From positions 620,001 to 684,000 of the forward strand of contig CAVOUB010000005.1 in NCBI GenBank assembly GCA_963699495.1: a stretch of 64,000 nucleotides of DNA. The letters are read 5' to 3'. Numbering within the stretch: position 1 is the stretch's first letter; each line of letters opens with the position of its first letter. Positions 24,942 to 34,600 of the stretch are shown here, piece by piece. The DNA is from JAIBJN01 sp963699495. GTDB lineage: Bacteria > Actinomycetota > Thermoleophilia > Gaiellales > Gaiellaceae. The position numbers and the translations under genes were made by a program. The notes below the pieces were generated by a model, which worked only from the letters and a program-made list of their open reading frames with translations, searched no databases and was not told the origin of the DNA.

Positions 24942-25841
24942 GTGGACGTCGTAACGGGAGCGTTCTCCTTCACGGGGAGGTACATCGCTGCGCACCTGCT
25001 CGAGAACGGAGGCCAGGTGCAGACGCTCACGCGGAAGCCCCAGGCCGAGAGCCCGTTCGGCAAGCGAGTGCGCGCGTTTCCGCTCGACTTCTCAGACCGC
25101 GCCGCCCTGGTCGCCGCCCTGCGCGGCGCCGACACCCTTTACAACACGTACTGGATCCGCTTCCCGGATCGGGAGACGACGTTCGAAGCCGCCGTGAAGC
25201 GCTCGGCGGCTCTGTTCGAGGCCGCGCACCTGGCAGGCGTTCGCCGCGTCGTCCAGCTGAGCGTCGCCCATGCCGCCTTCGACTCGCCGTATGCGTACTT
25301 CCGGGGCAAGGCGGCCGTCGACGCCGCGCTGGCCGACTCGGGGATCTCGCACGTGATCGTCCGTCCCACGCTCGTCTTCGGACGCGGTGAGGTCCTCGTC
25401 AACAACGTGGCCTGGCTGCTCCGGCGCCTGCCCCTCTTCGTGCTGCCGGGCCCGGGGCACCGCGTGCAGCCGGTGGCAGCGGAGGACGTCGCCGACCTCT
25501 GTGTGCAGGCGGCCCAGGGGGCGTCCCACGTCGTCCTGGACGCCGCCGGCCCGGACACGTTCACGTTCGAGGAGCTCGTGCGGCTCGTCCGGGCCGCCGT
25601 CCGCTCCCGCGCCCGCCTCGTGCACGCCGGCCCGCGCACCGCACTCGCGCTCACGCGCGCGCTCGGCCTCTGCATGCGCGAGACCGTGCTCACGCCGCAG
25701 GAGCTCGGCGCGCTCGGAGACGACCTGCTGACATCGGACGAGCCGCCCCGCGGAACGAGGCGCCTCGCGGACTGGGTGGGATCGAGTGCTCCCGAGCTGG
25801 GCCGTCGGTTGGCTTCCGGCGAGAGCCGGCCCTGGCGCTAG
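24942..25841 (+). CDS. Atypical SDR, NDUFA9/NmrA-like NAD(P)-binding protein
   Basis: The 299-residue extended SDR-type Rossmann protein has the nucleotide loop VTGAFSFTGRYIA at the N-terminus and a lone Tyr-Lys pair in AYFRGKAAV. It resembles atypical SDRs related to the complex I accessory subunit NDUFA9. A role with quinone enzymes is only a suggestion from that similarity. GTG start at 24942. Its stop shares CTAG 25838-25841 with the zinc-ribbon gene. Confidence 0.8.
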   Translation: MDVVTGAFSFTGRYIAAHLLENGGQVQTLTRKPQAESPFGKRVRAFPLDFSDRAALVAALRGADTLYNTYWIRFPDRETTFEAAVKRSAALFEAAHLAGVRRVVQLSVAHAAFDSPYAYFRGKAAVDAALADSGISHVIVRPTLVFGRGEVLVNNVAWLLRRLPLFVLPGPGHRVQPVAAEDVADLCVQAAQGASHVVLDAAGPDTFTFEELVRLVRAAVRSRARLVHAGPRTALALTRALGLCMRETVLTPQELGALGDDLLTSDEPPRGTRRLADWVGSSAPELGRRLASGESRPWR

Positions 25842-26122
25842 CGGTTGCGCTCGGGCTTGCGGATCGGGCCGCCGAAGAGCTCGGGCGGGCGCAGGTCGGC
25901 CTCGCACTCTTCGCAGGTGACCGCGAAGGCAGAGGCGATCGGCGCTCCGCACGCAGGGCAGCGGGCGCGCAGCTCGCCGCCGCACGTCGGGCACATAGCC
26001 GGCAGCTGGGCCTCGTCCTCGGCGAAGTAGCGCTGGACGTGGCCGCAGCCGAGACAGAACGCGACCCAGTCGCCGAGCGTCCGGCGCCGCTCCTCCCTGA
26101 GCCAGTCGGAAGCCCTGCCCAC
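25838..26122 (-). CDS. Small double zinc-ribbon protein
   Basis: The 94-residue product has four CX2C pairs (CLGC, CPTC, CPAC, CEEC) in the order expected for two zinc ribbons, so it should bind two Zn ions. The N-terminus is basic and helical (WLREERRRTLGDW). The C-terminus is basic. It could bind nucleic acid or a protein partner; no function is known. GTG start at 26122, divergent from the E1alpha gene 37 bases away. Confidence 0.75.
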   Translation of the reverse strand: MGRASDWLREERRRTLGDWVAFCLGCGHVQRYFAEDEAQLPAMCPTCGGELRARCPACGAPIASAFAVTCEECEADLRPPELFGGPIRKPERNR

Positions 26123-26158
26123 ACCCTCAGACTAGACGCTAGAGTTCGACGCGCGAAC

Positions 26159-27205
26159 ATGGCGATCGCCAGGGAAGCAGAACCGGTCTCCTCGCTCACA
26201 GAGGTCAGAGAGTTCGGCCTCGACCGCGAGGACCTCCTCGACATCTACCGCCACCTCCTCACCACGAGGGGCATCGAGGAGCGTGGCCACATCCTCTACA
26301 AGCAGGGGAAGATCCCCGGTAGCTTCTACACGGGCCGCGGGAACGAGGCCGCCGCCGTCGGCATCGCCACCGCCATGGGGCCCCAGGACGTCGGGACGCC
26401 GCTGCACCGCGACATGGGCGTCCACATCGTGCGCGGAGTCGAGCCCTGGCGGATCTTCGCCCAGTTCATGGGCCGGATGGACGGCCCCACCCAGGGCAAG
26501 GACGGCAACGTGCACATGGCCGACGACCGGCTCGGGCTGATCGCCATGGTCAGCCACCTGCCCGCGATGGTGCCGGTCGCCGTCGGCTGCGCGCTCGCTT
26601 TCCGCATCCGGGAGGAGAAGCGCGTCGCGATCGGCTGGTTCGGCGAGGGCGCGTCGGCGCGTGGCGACACCCACGAGGCGATGAACCTGGCCGGCGTTCG
26701 CCGCCTGCCGATGGTGTTCATCTGCGACAACAACCAGTGGGCCTACTCGACGCCGACGCACCTCGAGTACGCCTGCGAGCACATCGCGGACCGCGGCAAG
26801 GCGTACGGCTTCGACGGCGTGGTCGTCGACGGCACGGACGTCCTCGCCGTCTACCGCGAGGCGAAGCTTGCGATCGAGAAGGCGCGCGAGGGCGGCGGCC
26901 CGACGCTGATCGAGTGCCTCACCCTCCGCATGGAGGGCCACGCGGTGCACGACGACGCCTTCTACGTCCCCAAGGAGATGTTCGAGGAGTGGGCGAAGCG
27001 CGACCCGCTGGAGCGCTTCCGCACCTGGCTGCGCGAGAACGCCGAGTTCACGGACGAGGAGGAAGAGGAGATCCGGGGCGAGGTGAAGAAGCTCCTGAAC
27101 GACGCGGTCAAGCGCGCCGACGAGAGCCCTATCCCCGACGGGTCGACCCTCCTCGACGGCGTCTTCGCCACCCCCGAGGACCTCGACACGCCGCACCACA
27201 AGTAA
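26159..27205 (+). CDS. 2-oxoacid dehydrogenase E1 alpha subunit
   Basis: The 348-residue thiamine-diphosphate subunit has the ThDP signature FGEGASARGDTHEAMNLAG, which runs on to FICDNNQWAYS. It has the family's YTGRGNEAAAVG and LRMEGHAVHDD segments. With E1beta it decarboxylates a 2-oxoacid (pyruvate or branched-chain) and passes the acyl group to lipoyl-E2. The sequence alone does not decide between pyruvate and branched-chain substrates. ATG 26159 is the first in frame after the divergent gene. The stop overlaps the E1beta start (TAATG). Confidence 0.9.
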   Translation: MAIAREAEPVSSLTEVREFGLDREDLLDIYRHLLTTRGIEERGHILYKQGKIPGSFYTGRGNEAAAVGIATAMGPQDVGTPLHRDMGVHIVRGVEPWRIFAQFMGRMDGPTQGKDGNVHMADDRLGLIAMVSHLPAMVPVAVGCALAFRIREEKRVAIGWFGEGASARGDTHEAMNLAGVRRLPMVFICDNNQWAYSTPTHLEYACEHIADRGKAYGFDGVVVDGTDVLAVYREAKLAIEKAREGGGPTLIECLTLRMEGHAVHDDAFYVPKEMFEEWAKRDPLERFRTWLRENAEFTDEEEEEIRGEVKKLLNDAVKRADESPIPDGSTLLDGVFATPEDLDTPHHK

Positions 27206-28182
27206 TGGCGGAGAAGACTTACCTGCAGGCGATTTCCGACGGCCTTCGCCAGGAGATGCGCCGTGACAAGCGCATCTTCGTGATCGGCGAGGACGTCGGC
27301 GTCTACGGGGGAGCGTTCAAGGTCACTCAGGGCTTCCAGGAGGAGTTCGGGCCCTGGCGGGTGATCGACGCGCCGCTTGCGGAGACGGCGATCGTCGGAG
27401 GCTGCACCGGCGCCGCGATCATGGGCATGCGCCCTGTCGCCGAGATGCAGTTCGCCGACTTCGTCTCCTGTGCCTGGGACCACCTCATCACCGTGGCGGC
27501 CAAGCAGCGCTACCGCGCCGGCACGCCCGTGCCGATCGTCGTCCGCTGCCCGTCCGGCGGCGGCTTCTCGGGAGGGCCGTTCCACTCGCAGAACCCGGAG
27601 TCCAGCTTCGCGCACATCCCGGGCCTGAAGGTCGTCTGCCCGGCGACTCCGGAGGACGCCAAGGGGCTCCTGGTGACGGCCATCGAGGACCCGAACCCGG
27701 TTCTCTACTTCGAGCACAAGCACCTCTACCGGCGCATCAAGTCGGACGTGCCCGACGAGCGCTACAGCATCCCCTTCGGGGAGGCTCGCCTCCACCGGGA
27801 GGGGGACGACATCACCCTCGTCACCTGGGGCGCGATGGTCTACACGGCGTCCGAGGCCGCCATCAAGCTGGCCGAGGAGGATGGGATCTCCACGGAGATC
27901 ATCGACTTGCGCACGATCATCCCGTGGGACAGGAAGGCTGTCCTCGCCTCGGTCGAGAAGACATCCAAGGTGATCGTGCTCCACGAGGACACGCATACCG
28001 GCGGCTTCGGCGGCGAGATCGCGGCGACGATCGCCGAAGAGGCCTTCGAGCACCTCGACGCACCCGTCCGGCGCATCACCGCGCCGGACACGCCGGTGCC
28101 GTTCGCCCCGACTCTCGAGAAGGCGTTTCTCCCGCAGGCCGACGACGTCGTCGCCGGCATCCGCGAGCTCGCCGCCTACTGA
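27205..28182 (+). CDS. 2-oxoacid dehydrogenase E1 beta subunit
   Basis: The 325-residue transketolase-type subunit opens KTYLQAISDGLRQEMRRD. It has FVIGEDVGVYGGAFKVT with the ThDP-activating Glu, PLAETAIVGGCTGAAIMGMR, and the C-terminal domain VIVLHEDTHTGGFGGEI. It completes the E1 heterotetramer. It overlaps the E1alpha stop by one base and its own TGA overlaps the E2 ATG (TGATG), a classic coupled operon. Confidence 0.93.
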   Translation: MAEKTYLQAISDGLRQEMRRDKRIFVIGEDVGVYGGAFKVTQGFQEEFGPWRVIDAPLAETAIVGGCTGAAIMGMRPVAEMQFADFVSCAWDHLITVAAKQRYRAGTPVPIVVRCPSGGGFSGGPFHSQNPESSFAHIPGLKVVCPATPEDAKGLLVTAIEDPNPVLYFEHKHLYRRIKSDVPDERYSIPFGEARLHREGDDITLVTWGAMVYTASEAAIKLAEEDGISTEIIDLRTIIPWDRKAVLASVEKTSKVIVLHEDTHTGGFGGEIAATIAEEAFEHLDAPVRRITAPDTPVPFAPTLEKAFLPQADDVVAGIRELAAY

Positions 28183-29654
28183 TGGCCACAGGCACGCTCG
28201 CCGAGGTCGTCATGCCCCAGATGGGTGTCTCCGTCTCGGAGGGCACGATCACGAATTGGCTCAAGGCGGAGGGCGAGCCGATCGAGGCCGACGAGACGCT
28301 GCTCGAGATCTCGACCGACAAGGTCGACACCGAGGTCCCGAGCCCGGCGACCGGCATCGTGGCGCAGATCCTCGTCCAGGAGGGCGAGACGGTCGCGGTA
28401 GGGACCACGATCGCGCTGATCGCGCCCGAGGGGGCGGAGGCTCCCACCGCCCCCGCGGAGGAGGCGCCCGTCACCGAGGAGCTGCTCGAGCCCGCGGCCC
28501 AGGAGGCGACCGCCGAGAGTCCCGCCGCGTCGGGCGCCGAGGGCGAGACTCCTACAGCGGCGGCTCCCGTCGAGATCCCGGCCCCGGCGGCTGACGAGCC
28601 GCCTGCGACCACCGAGAACGGCGCCCGCTTCGTCTCCCCCGTCGTCGCCCGCATCGCCGCCGAGCACGGCGTCGACGTCTCCGAGATTCCGGGCACCGGT
28701 CGGGGCGGCCGGGTGACCAAGAAGGACATCCTCGGCTTCATCGAGGCTCGCGGTGCGGCTCCGGTTGCACCGGCGGCTCCGGCGGCTCCGACGGCTCCCG
28801 CTGCACCGGCGGCTCCCGCTGCCCCGGCGGCTGCTCCGACCGCGCCGGCCGCGCCGCCACCTGCTCCGGCTCCGGCGGCCCCAGCGGCTGCTCCGATCGC
28901 GCCCCCACCTGTGCCGGCTCCGGCTCCGGCGGCCGCCCAGGAGGGCGAGACCGTCGAGGCCGTGTCCGCCATGCGCCGCGGCATCGCCGAGCACATGCGG
29001 CGCTCCCTCGATACCTCGGCGCACGTCACGAGCGCGATCGAGGTCGACATGTCGAAGGTGGCCGCGATCCGGCGGAAGCTCAAGCAGGAGTTCCAGGACT
29101 CCTACGGCGTCAATCCGACCTATCTCGCCTTCGTCGCCCGCGCGGCCGTCGAGACGCTGAGGGACTACCCGTGGATCAACGGCGAGCTCCGCGGCGACTC
29201 GATCGTGACCCGAAACTACGTGAACCTCGGGTTCGCGGTCGAGCTCGCGGACGGCAAAGGGCTGATCGTCCCCGTCGTCAAGAACGCCGAGACCCTGAAC
29301 CTGCTCGGGATGGCCAAGGCGATCGCGGACCTCGCGGCCAGGGCGCGCGAGAAGAAGCTGCTCCCCGAGGACGTGCAGGGTGGAACGTTCACGATCACGA
29401 ATCCCGGCGGCTACGGGACCTTCCACGGGACGCCGGTGATCAGCCAGCCGCAGGCCGGCATTCTCGGCACGTACGCGGTCGTCAAGCGGCCGTGGGTCGT
29501 GCGGGACGAGATGGGCGAGGACGTGATCGCGATCCGCTCGATCATGAACCTGACGCTCACGTACGACCACAGGATCGTCGACGGCGCGCTCGCAGGGCGG
29601 TTCCTCCGCGACCTGCGCAACCGCCTCGAGACCTGGGGCGAGTCCGACTACTAG
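28182..29654 (+). CDS. 2-oxoacid dehydrogenase E2 (dihydrolipoamide acyltransferase)
   Basis: The 490-residue protein has a lipoyl domain (1-80, lipoyl-lysine in ISTDKVDTEVP), an acidic Ala/Pro/Glu linker (85-150), the peripheral subunit-binding domain (SPVVARIAAEHGVDVSEI) and a second, nearly pure Ala/Pro linker (about 190-252). The catalytic domain ends in LTYDHRIVDGALAG with the HxxxD active site. It forms the multimeric core of the complex. The second linker is encoded by GCTCC/GGCGG-rich repeats. The lipoyl-making genes lipB and lipA follow. No E3 gene is adjacent. Confidence 0.94.
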   Translation: MATGTLAEVVMPQMGVSVSEGTITNWLKAEGEPIEADETLLEISTDKVDTEVPSPATGIVAQILVQEGETVAVGTTIALIAPEGAEAPTAPAEEAPVTEELLEPAAQEATAESPAASGAEGETPTAAAPVEIPAPAADEPPATTENGARFVSPVVARIAAEHGVDVSEIPGTGRGGRVTKKDILGFIEARGAAPVAPAAPAAPTAPAAPAAPAAPAAAPTAPAAPPPAPAPAAPAAAPIAPPPVPAPAPAAAQEGETVEAVSAMRRGIAEHMRRSLDTSAHVTSAIEVDMSKVAAIRRKLKQEFQDSYGVNPTYLAFVARAAVETLRDYPWINGELRGDSIVTRNYVNLGFAVELADGKGLIVPVVKNAETLNLLGMAKAIADLAARAREKKLLPEDVQGGTFTITNPGGYGTFHGTPVISQPQAGILGTYAVVKRPWVVRDEMGEDVIAIRSIMNLTLTYDHRIVDGALAGRFLRDLRNRLETWGESDY

Positions 29655-29659
29655 TCCTT

Positions 29660-29707
29660 CCGGCCACGTCAGGGGTCAGACCCCGGGCGTGTCCGGCGTG
29701 GACAGGC
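29660..29707. repeat. 48-base palindromic repeat, copy A
   Basis: Identical over 48 bases to 29788-29835. It contains the GGGGTC-A-GACCCC hairpin and a second small hairpin GTCCGGCGTGGAC. The 20-base core GGGGTCAGACCCCGGGCGTG is shared with the element at 11517-11536, so three copies are present in the window. It lies just after the E2 stop and may also end that transcript. Confidence 0.85.
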
Positions 29708-29787
29708 GCGGGCGACCACGCTTGCGACGTGCAGAAGCGCGCGAGACCTGGGGCGAGTCGGACCACTGGTCCTTTCCCTGGTCCTTT

Positions 29788-29835
29788 CCGGCCACGTCAG
29801 GGGTCAGACCCCGGGCGTGTCCGGCGTGGACAGGC
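29788..29835. repeat. 48-base palindromic repeat, copy B
   Basis: Exact copy of 29660-29707, offset by 128 bases, ending 23 bases before the lipB start. The lack of any difference between the copies, while the flanking duplicated bases differ, suggests recent conversion or selection on the hairpin. Confidence 0.85.
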
Positions 29836-29858
29836 ATGCGCCGACTACGCTTTGGGCT

Positions 29859-30635
29859 GTGAAGCGCGGCGCCTACCTTCTCAACCTCGGCCGGACGCCC
29901 TACCTGGAGGCGTGGGAGCTGCAGCGCTCGCTGGCGGCGGCCGTCTCGCAGGGTGCGGTCCCGGACACGGTGATCCTCCTTGAGCACCCGCCGGTGATCA
30001 CGCTGGGGCGCCGGACCGAACAGGGGGCCGAGCTGCACGTCCCCGAGAGCGCAGACGTCGAGGTCGTCGAGACCGACCGGGGCGGCAAGTCCACCTTTCA
30101 CGGGCCGGGCCAGCTCGTCTGCTACCCGATTCTCGACCTCAACCGTCACGGGCGCGACGTGAAGCGCTACGTCCGCGACCTGGAGGAGGCGGCCATCCGC
30201 ACGGTCGGCGGCTTCGACCTGAGCGCGACGCGGATCGAGGGGCTGACCGGGGTCTGGCTGGAGCGCCCGCCACGCAAGATCTGCTCGATTGGCGTGCACA
30301 TCGCCCGCTGGGTGACGACGCACGGCTACGCGCTCAACGTCGACCTCGACCCGGCGCCCTTCACGGAGTGGATCACGGCCTGCGGGCTCGAGGACGCGTC
30401 CTTCACGACCATGGCACACGAGCTGGGCCGGCCGCTCACGGTCGCGGAGGTGCGCCCACACGCAGCGGCGGCGCTGGAGGAGGTCTTCGGCCTGACGCTC
30501 GAGGAGCTCCCGGCGGAGAACGACATCGGCCTGTGGCCGCAGCCGGTTCACGAGAAGATCTCGGCGAAGCCCGGCCGGACAGGAACCCGATCAGGAGACG
30601 CAGTTGGAGTCGAGCAAGTCGTTGCCGGTAGCTGA
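29859..30635 (+). CDS. lipB: Octanoyl-[acyl-carrier-protein]:protein transferase LipB
   Basis: The 258-residue product is slightly long for LipB. It has GGKSTFHGPGQLVCYP (75-90), catalytic Lys140 in RKICSIGVH and Cys175 in ITACGLED. It transfers octanoate from ACP to lipoyl-domain lysines such as that of the E2 encoded upstream. GTG 29859 is chosen because codons before it belong to the duplicated repeat region. The last about 20 residues overlap the lipA start by 32 bases and are not conserved. Confidence 0.93.
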   Translation: MKRGAYLLNLGRTPYLEAWELQRSLAAAVSQGAVPDTVILLEHPPVITLGRRTEQGAELHVPESADVEVVETDRGGKSTFHGPGQLVCYPILDLNRHGRDVKRYVRDLEEAAIRTVGGFDLSATRIEGLTGVWLERPPRKICSIGVHIARWVTTHGYALNVDLDPAPFTEWITACGLEDASFTTMAHELGRPLTVAEVRPHAAAALEEVFGLTLEELPAENDIGLWPQPVHEKISAKPGRTGTRSGDAVGVEQVVAGS

Positions 30636-31530
30636 GCGCCCGAGGCGCCCAGAGTGGATGAAGGTCCGGGCGCCGAGCGCGGATTCGCGCTACTTCGAGG
30701 TCCGCGAGCTCCTGCACGGCCAGCAGCTGACCACGATCTGCGAGGAGGCGCGCTGTCCGAACATCGCCGAGTGCTGGGGCCGAGGCACCGCCACCTTCCA
30801 GATCCTCGGCGACACCTGCACCCGCGCCTGCCGCTACTGCTACGTCCACTCCGGCAAGCCGGGCTCGCCGCCCGACCCGCTGGAGCCGCTCCGCCTCGCG
30901 CAGGCCGCGTCGCAGATGGGACTGAAGCACGTCGTCGTCACCTCGGTCGACCGCGACGACGTCCCGGACCGGGGCGCCGGCCACTACGCAGCCACGATCC
31001 GCGCCCTCAAGAGCAAGCTGCCCGACGCTTCCGTCGAGGTGCTGACGCCGGACTTCCTCGGAGTCGAGGAGGAAGCACTTCGCATCGTCCTCGCCGAGCG
31101 TCCGGAGGTCTTCAACCACAACATCGAGACGGTGCGCCGGCTGCACCGGAGGATGCGCGGCGCCAAGGCGTCCTACGACAAGGCGCTCTGGCTGCTGCGG
31201 CGCGCGAAGGAGCTCGCGGACTACCCCGTGCTGACGAAGTCCGGCATCATCGTCGGCCTCGGGGAGACGAACGAGGAAGTCGTCGAGACGATGCGCGACC
31301 TGCGCACGCACAATGTCGACGTCGTCACCATCGGCCAGTACCTGCAGCCGTCCTCGCGTCACGCGACGATCGACCGGTGGGTGCACCCGGACGAGTTCCG
31401 CTGGTTCCGCGAGCGGGGTGAGGAGCTGGGCTTCGGCTCGGTCTTCTCGGGCCCGCTCGTTCGCTCGTCGTACCGCGCCGACGAGCAGCATCACGCGGCC
31501 GAGACCGGCCGCGGCGCGGTCGCCTACTAG
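30604..31530 (+). CDS. lipA: Lipoyl synthase LipA (radical SAM)
   Basis: The 308-residue product has both 4Fe-4S sets: auxiliary Cys46, Cys51, Cys57 (CX4CX5C) and radical-SAM Cys72, Cys76, Cys79 (CTRACRYC). The C-terminal SSYRADE supplies the Ser ligand. It inserts two sulfurs into octanoyl-lysine to make lipoyl groups. The TTG start at 30604 is supported by AGGAG at 30593-30597 and lies inside lipB, which implies coupling with LipB. Confidence 0.96.
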   Translation: MESSKSLPVAERPRRPEWMKVRAPSADSRYFEVRELLHGQQLTTICEEARCPNIAECWGRGTATFQILGDTCTRACRYCYVHSGKPGSPPDPLEPLRLAQAASQMGLKHVVVTSVDRDDVPDRGAGHYAATIRALKSKLPDASVEVLTPDFLGVEEEALRIVLAERPEVFNHNIETVRRLHRRMRGAKASYDKALWLLRRAKELADYPVLTKSGIIVGLGETNEEVVETMRDLRTHNVDVVTIGQYLQPSSRHATIDRWVHPDEFRWFRERGEELGFGSVFSGPLVRSSYRADEQHHAAETGRGAVAY

Positions 31531-31607
31531 CGGACGGCCCTCAGCCTCAGGTGCCCTGGCGTGAGAGTCTCCCCTCGCGACGTCCCGGTGCGCGCGGGTC
31601 CCGAGAG

Positions 31608-31633
31608 TTAGTGACACTAAAGCGCTGGTGTCA
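31608..31633. promoter_or_regulatory. Nested inverted repeat between convergent genes
   Basis: TTAGTG-A-CACTAA (31608-31620) overlaps a second repeat, TGACAC (31612-31617) with GTGTCA (31628-31633). It is AT-richer than its surroundings. Its place between the ends of lipA and the subtilase gene suggests a terminator part or a protein-binding site; the role is unknown. Confidence 0.35.
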
Positions 31634-31638
31634 AGAGG

Positions 31639-31665
31639 GGAGAGGCCGCGCGTGGCGGCCTCTCC
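31639..31665 (-). terminator. Terminator hairpin of the subtilase gene
   Basis: Perfect 11-base arms (GGAGAGGCCGC at 31639-31649, GCGGCCTCTCC at 31655-31665) with a 5-base loop, 22 bases beyond the subtilase stop. It could also stop lipA transcription coming from the other side. Confidence 0.75.
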
Positions 31666-31687
31666 CTCCGTTCGTCGTGGCTCTTTC

Positions 31688-34600
31688 CTAGTTGCGGTGA
31701 ATGGTCACCGGCACGGACAGCGCCGCCGGAGCGGCCGGCGGGCCGATCAACAGCTCGCCGAAGTAGTCCTGGCCGGAGGTCATCGTCTTCGCGTAGGTGA
31801 CATGGATCGTGACGGGCGTGTTCGCCGGCAGCGGGCCGGACGGCAGCCCGGTCACGGTCAGGTCGGTGCCCTCGACGATGTTGATGGTGAGCGGGAACGT
31901 CGGCGTGCCGGTGACGGAGAACCCGTGCACCCAGACCTCGTACGTCCCGTCGGGCGGGAGGACGAGCTCGACGCGCTCGTCGCCGGCTGCGGTCAGGGAC
32001 GAGCCGACCACCTGGCCGTCGTGGAGGACGAACAGGTCGATGTCGTTCCCGGGCAGGTGGGTCTCGAAGACGGCCCGAGAGGCGTGCGAGATCACGACCG
32101 TCTTCTTCACGCTCGCGCTCGCCGGGTCATTCTGGTCGTCCTGCTGCGCCGTCTCGATCGTCGTCGTCGGCTGGCTGAGGCCGTAGCCCGCCGCCGTGAG
32201 CCCGGGCAGGTCGAGCGTCGCCTCGAAGGTGACGTCGAAGCTCCCGGAGTCGATGGACGTCGCCTGCACCACGGCGGTCGGCGAGACGCTGGCCGCGCCG
32301 ACGTGGCTCTCGAAGGGGACGTAGAACTTGTCCCCGTCGAAGCCGACCTGGTGCTGGACGACTGCGTGCAGGCCCTCCTGCGCGGGCGCCGTGACCAGCT
32401 CCTCGGCCCCGCCGGTGGCGGTGTTGAAGGCCCACGTGCCGGAGCCCAGGTAGGTCCTGGCGCTCGCTCCGACCGTGCCGAGGATGTACGGCGCGTAGAT
32501 CGGCGAGGTCGAGCCCGACACCTGGTACACGTTCTCCGACCGCCCGAAGATGAGGGTGTCGAGGTCCGTGTACGGGGCCGGGTCGTCCCAGACCGTGTCC
32601 GTGAGGAACAACGTGCCGGCAGGCGGCGCCTTCCCGACGTCCATGAAGAAGAAGCGCCAGTCGCCCGACTCCTCACGCCACGTCCAGTCGTTCGCGCCGA
32701 AGACGGCGCCGTTGTTGTAGAGCATGTTCGACTGGGCAGAGGCCACGTCGGCGCCGCCGAAGCGGAGGTTGCCCGTGATCTTGCCCGTCGCGTCCTGCGG
32801 CACGTCGGCAGCGACGGCGACCGAGACCGGCACGACGATGTGGTCGCCGCCGTTCTCGAGCACGACGGCACCGTCGTACATGCCGTACGGCGTCCCGGCG
32901 GGCACGTTGATGCTCGCCGAGAAGCCCCCGGAGGCGGTGCTCGGCGTCGTCACCCACGGCCAGTCGACGTTCTCGTAGAAGTCGATCTGGATCTTGAAGT
33001 CCGTGGTCTGGATCGCCGGGTCGCGGTCCGGATGCTGCAGCCCGAGGTAGACCCCGTCCGCCATGCGCCCGTTCGGGTCGCGGACGAAGGACTGCAACGT
33101 GTTCGCGCCCGGGCGGTGATACATGAGGCGGACGTACTCGAACTCGTCCATGTCCGCTGCCCGGAAGTTGATGTCGAGGTTGCCGTCGATGTTCGAGCTC
33201 GAGCTCTTCTGCTTGTGGTTGACGACGCCGTTGCCGTTCCTGTCCAGCCACAGGCGGCCGTCGCCGTCGATGTCCGTCCAGTTGTAGGTGAGCAGCCGCC
33301 ACGACTGGTCGGCGACGTAGTCGCCGTCGGCGTCGAACTGCGAGTGCGGGTAGTTCGCGTGCACGACCATCAGGTCGGCGTCGGGGTGGCTCCGGACGAG
33401 GTCGCTGATGTCCATCAGGTAGTCCGGGGCGTTGAAGTTGTACTCGCTCTCCTGCGCGAGCGGCTCGCTCGTGAAGCTCACCGTCTTCGAGTCGGTCCGC
33501 GTCAGGTAGCGGTCCGAGACGTTCCAGGTGCCTCCACCCGAGAGCACGAAGCTCTGCGTGTCGCTCTCGCCGGGGGACATGGTGTGCGTGAAGACGCCCC
33601 ACTCGGCGCCGCGGTAGTCGCCCGCCCGCCATTCGGTCGGCGAGACCGAGGCCCCGCCCGTGCCGGCGGCGACCTGCACGGCCCGCCCGGCGTCGACCGA
33701 GCCGCTGCCCTGGGTCCAGCTGTCGTAGCCGAGATCGTCGGCCGACGACTTCAGGAAAGCCTTCGACCTGGCCCAGAAGTTGGCCGGCAAGGCGCCCGGA
33801 TGGGTCGAGCGGTAGGCCTGGTAGACGAGCGCGGTCGCCGCGCCTGCCACCGGAGCCGAGCGGCTGGTGCCGCCCCAGGTCTCCCAGGCGACCTGGCCGT
33901 CGAGGACCGAGTTGAGGGTCGAGTCACCGGCGGAGAAGGCGCCGTCGGCGACGACGTCCAAGCCCGGAGAGCCGGTTGCTCCCGGCCCGCGGTTCGACCA
34001 CACCATCACGTCGTCGTCGACGATCTGGCTCTCGTTGGCGATCGAGTCCCAGCCGGTTCCGCCGAACTGGGTCGATGCGCCGACCTTGATCCCGCTGAGC
34101 GGCGACGGCGGGGCCGTCGTGCCGTAGCCCGGCGCCCCGTTCCCGGTCGAGAAGACCGGCGTCGTCCGCGAACCCAGGTGCCAGATGTCGGCCTCCTGGC
34201 TCGCCGCGTCGAAGCCGTCGTTGTCGACGGAGGAGTCGCCGTAAGAGTTCGTCGTCACGTCGACGCCGTTGCGCGTCGAGAGCAGGTAGCCGAACTGGGT
34301 CGAGAAATCGAACGAGAAGTAGATGTCGCCGAACGGCGCCAGCTTGGCCTTCGGCGCGCCGCCGATCACGGCGCCCGGATACGTGCCGCCGCTCTTGCGG
34401 CCGTGACCGCAGGGCTGGGCACCGGCAGCGCCGCCGAGATCCTGGAAGCACGGCGCCAGGCCGTTGATCACGCCCTGCCCGACGACGTTGGACGCAGTCA
34501 GCGTTCCGTGGCCCTCGATCCCGGGGTCGTAGTCGCCCGTCCACGCGAGAAGCTGGCCCGAGGCCGCCCTGATCGACAGCCCGAACGTGAGCATGCCGCC

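Larger units (their letters stand above)
29627..29870. repeat. Local duplication of the E2-end / lipB-start junction
   Basis: A block made of the E2 3' end (GAGACCTGGGGCGAGTC), a palindromic repeat and the lipB 5' start (GACTACGCTT then GTGAAGCGCG) occurs twice in tandem, with drift. Copy 1 ends in GCGACCACGCTT and GTGCAGAAGCGCGC; copy 2 starts again with GAGACCTGGGGCGAGTCGGAC. Within copy 2 a short TGGTCCTTTCC element is also doubled. Only copy 2 leads into the real lipB gene. Confidence 0.75.

Noticed and set aside
28750..28945. Tandem or CRISPR-like repeat array
   Set aside because: The repetition is the Ala/Pro linker of the E2 subunit in frame; there are no regular repeats and spacers. 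No CRISPR array was seen anywhere in the window.
30604..30635. lipB-lipA gene fusion
   Set aside because: The two are in different frames, and lipA has its own TTG start with a good ribosome-binding site.
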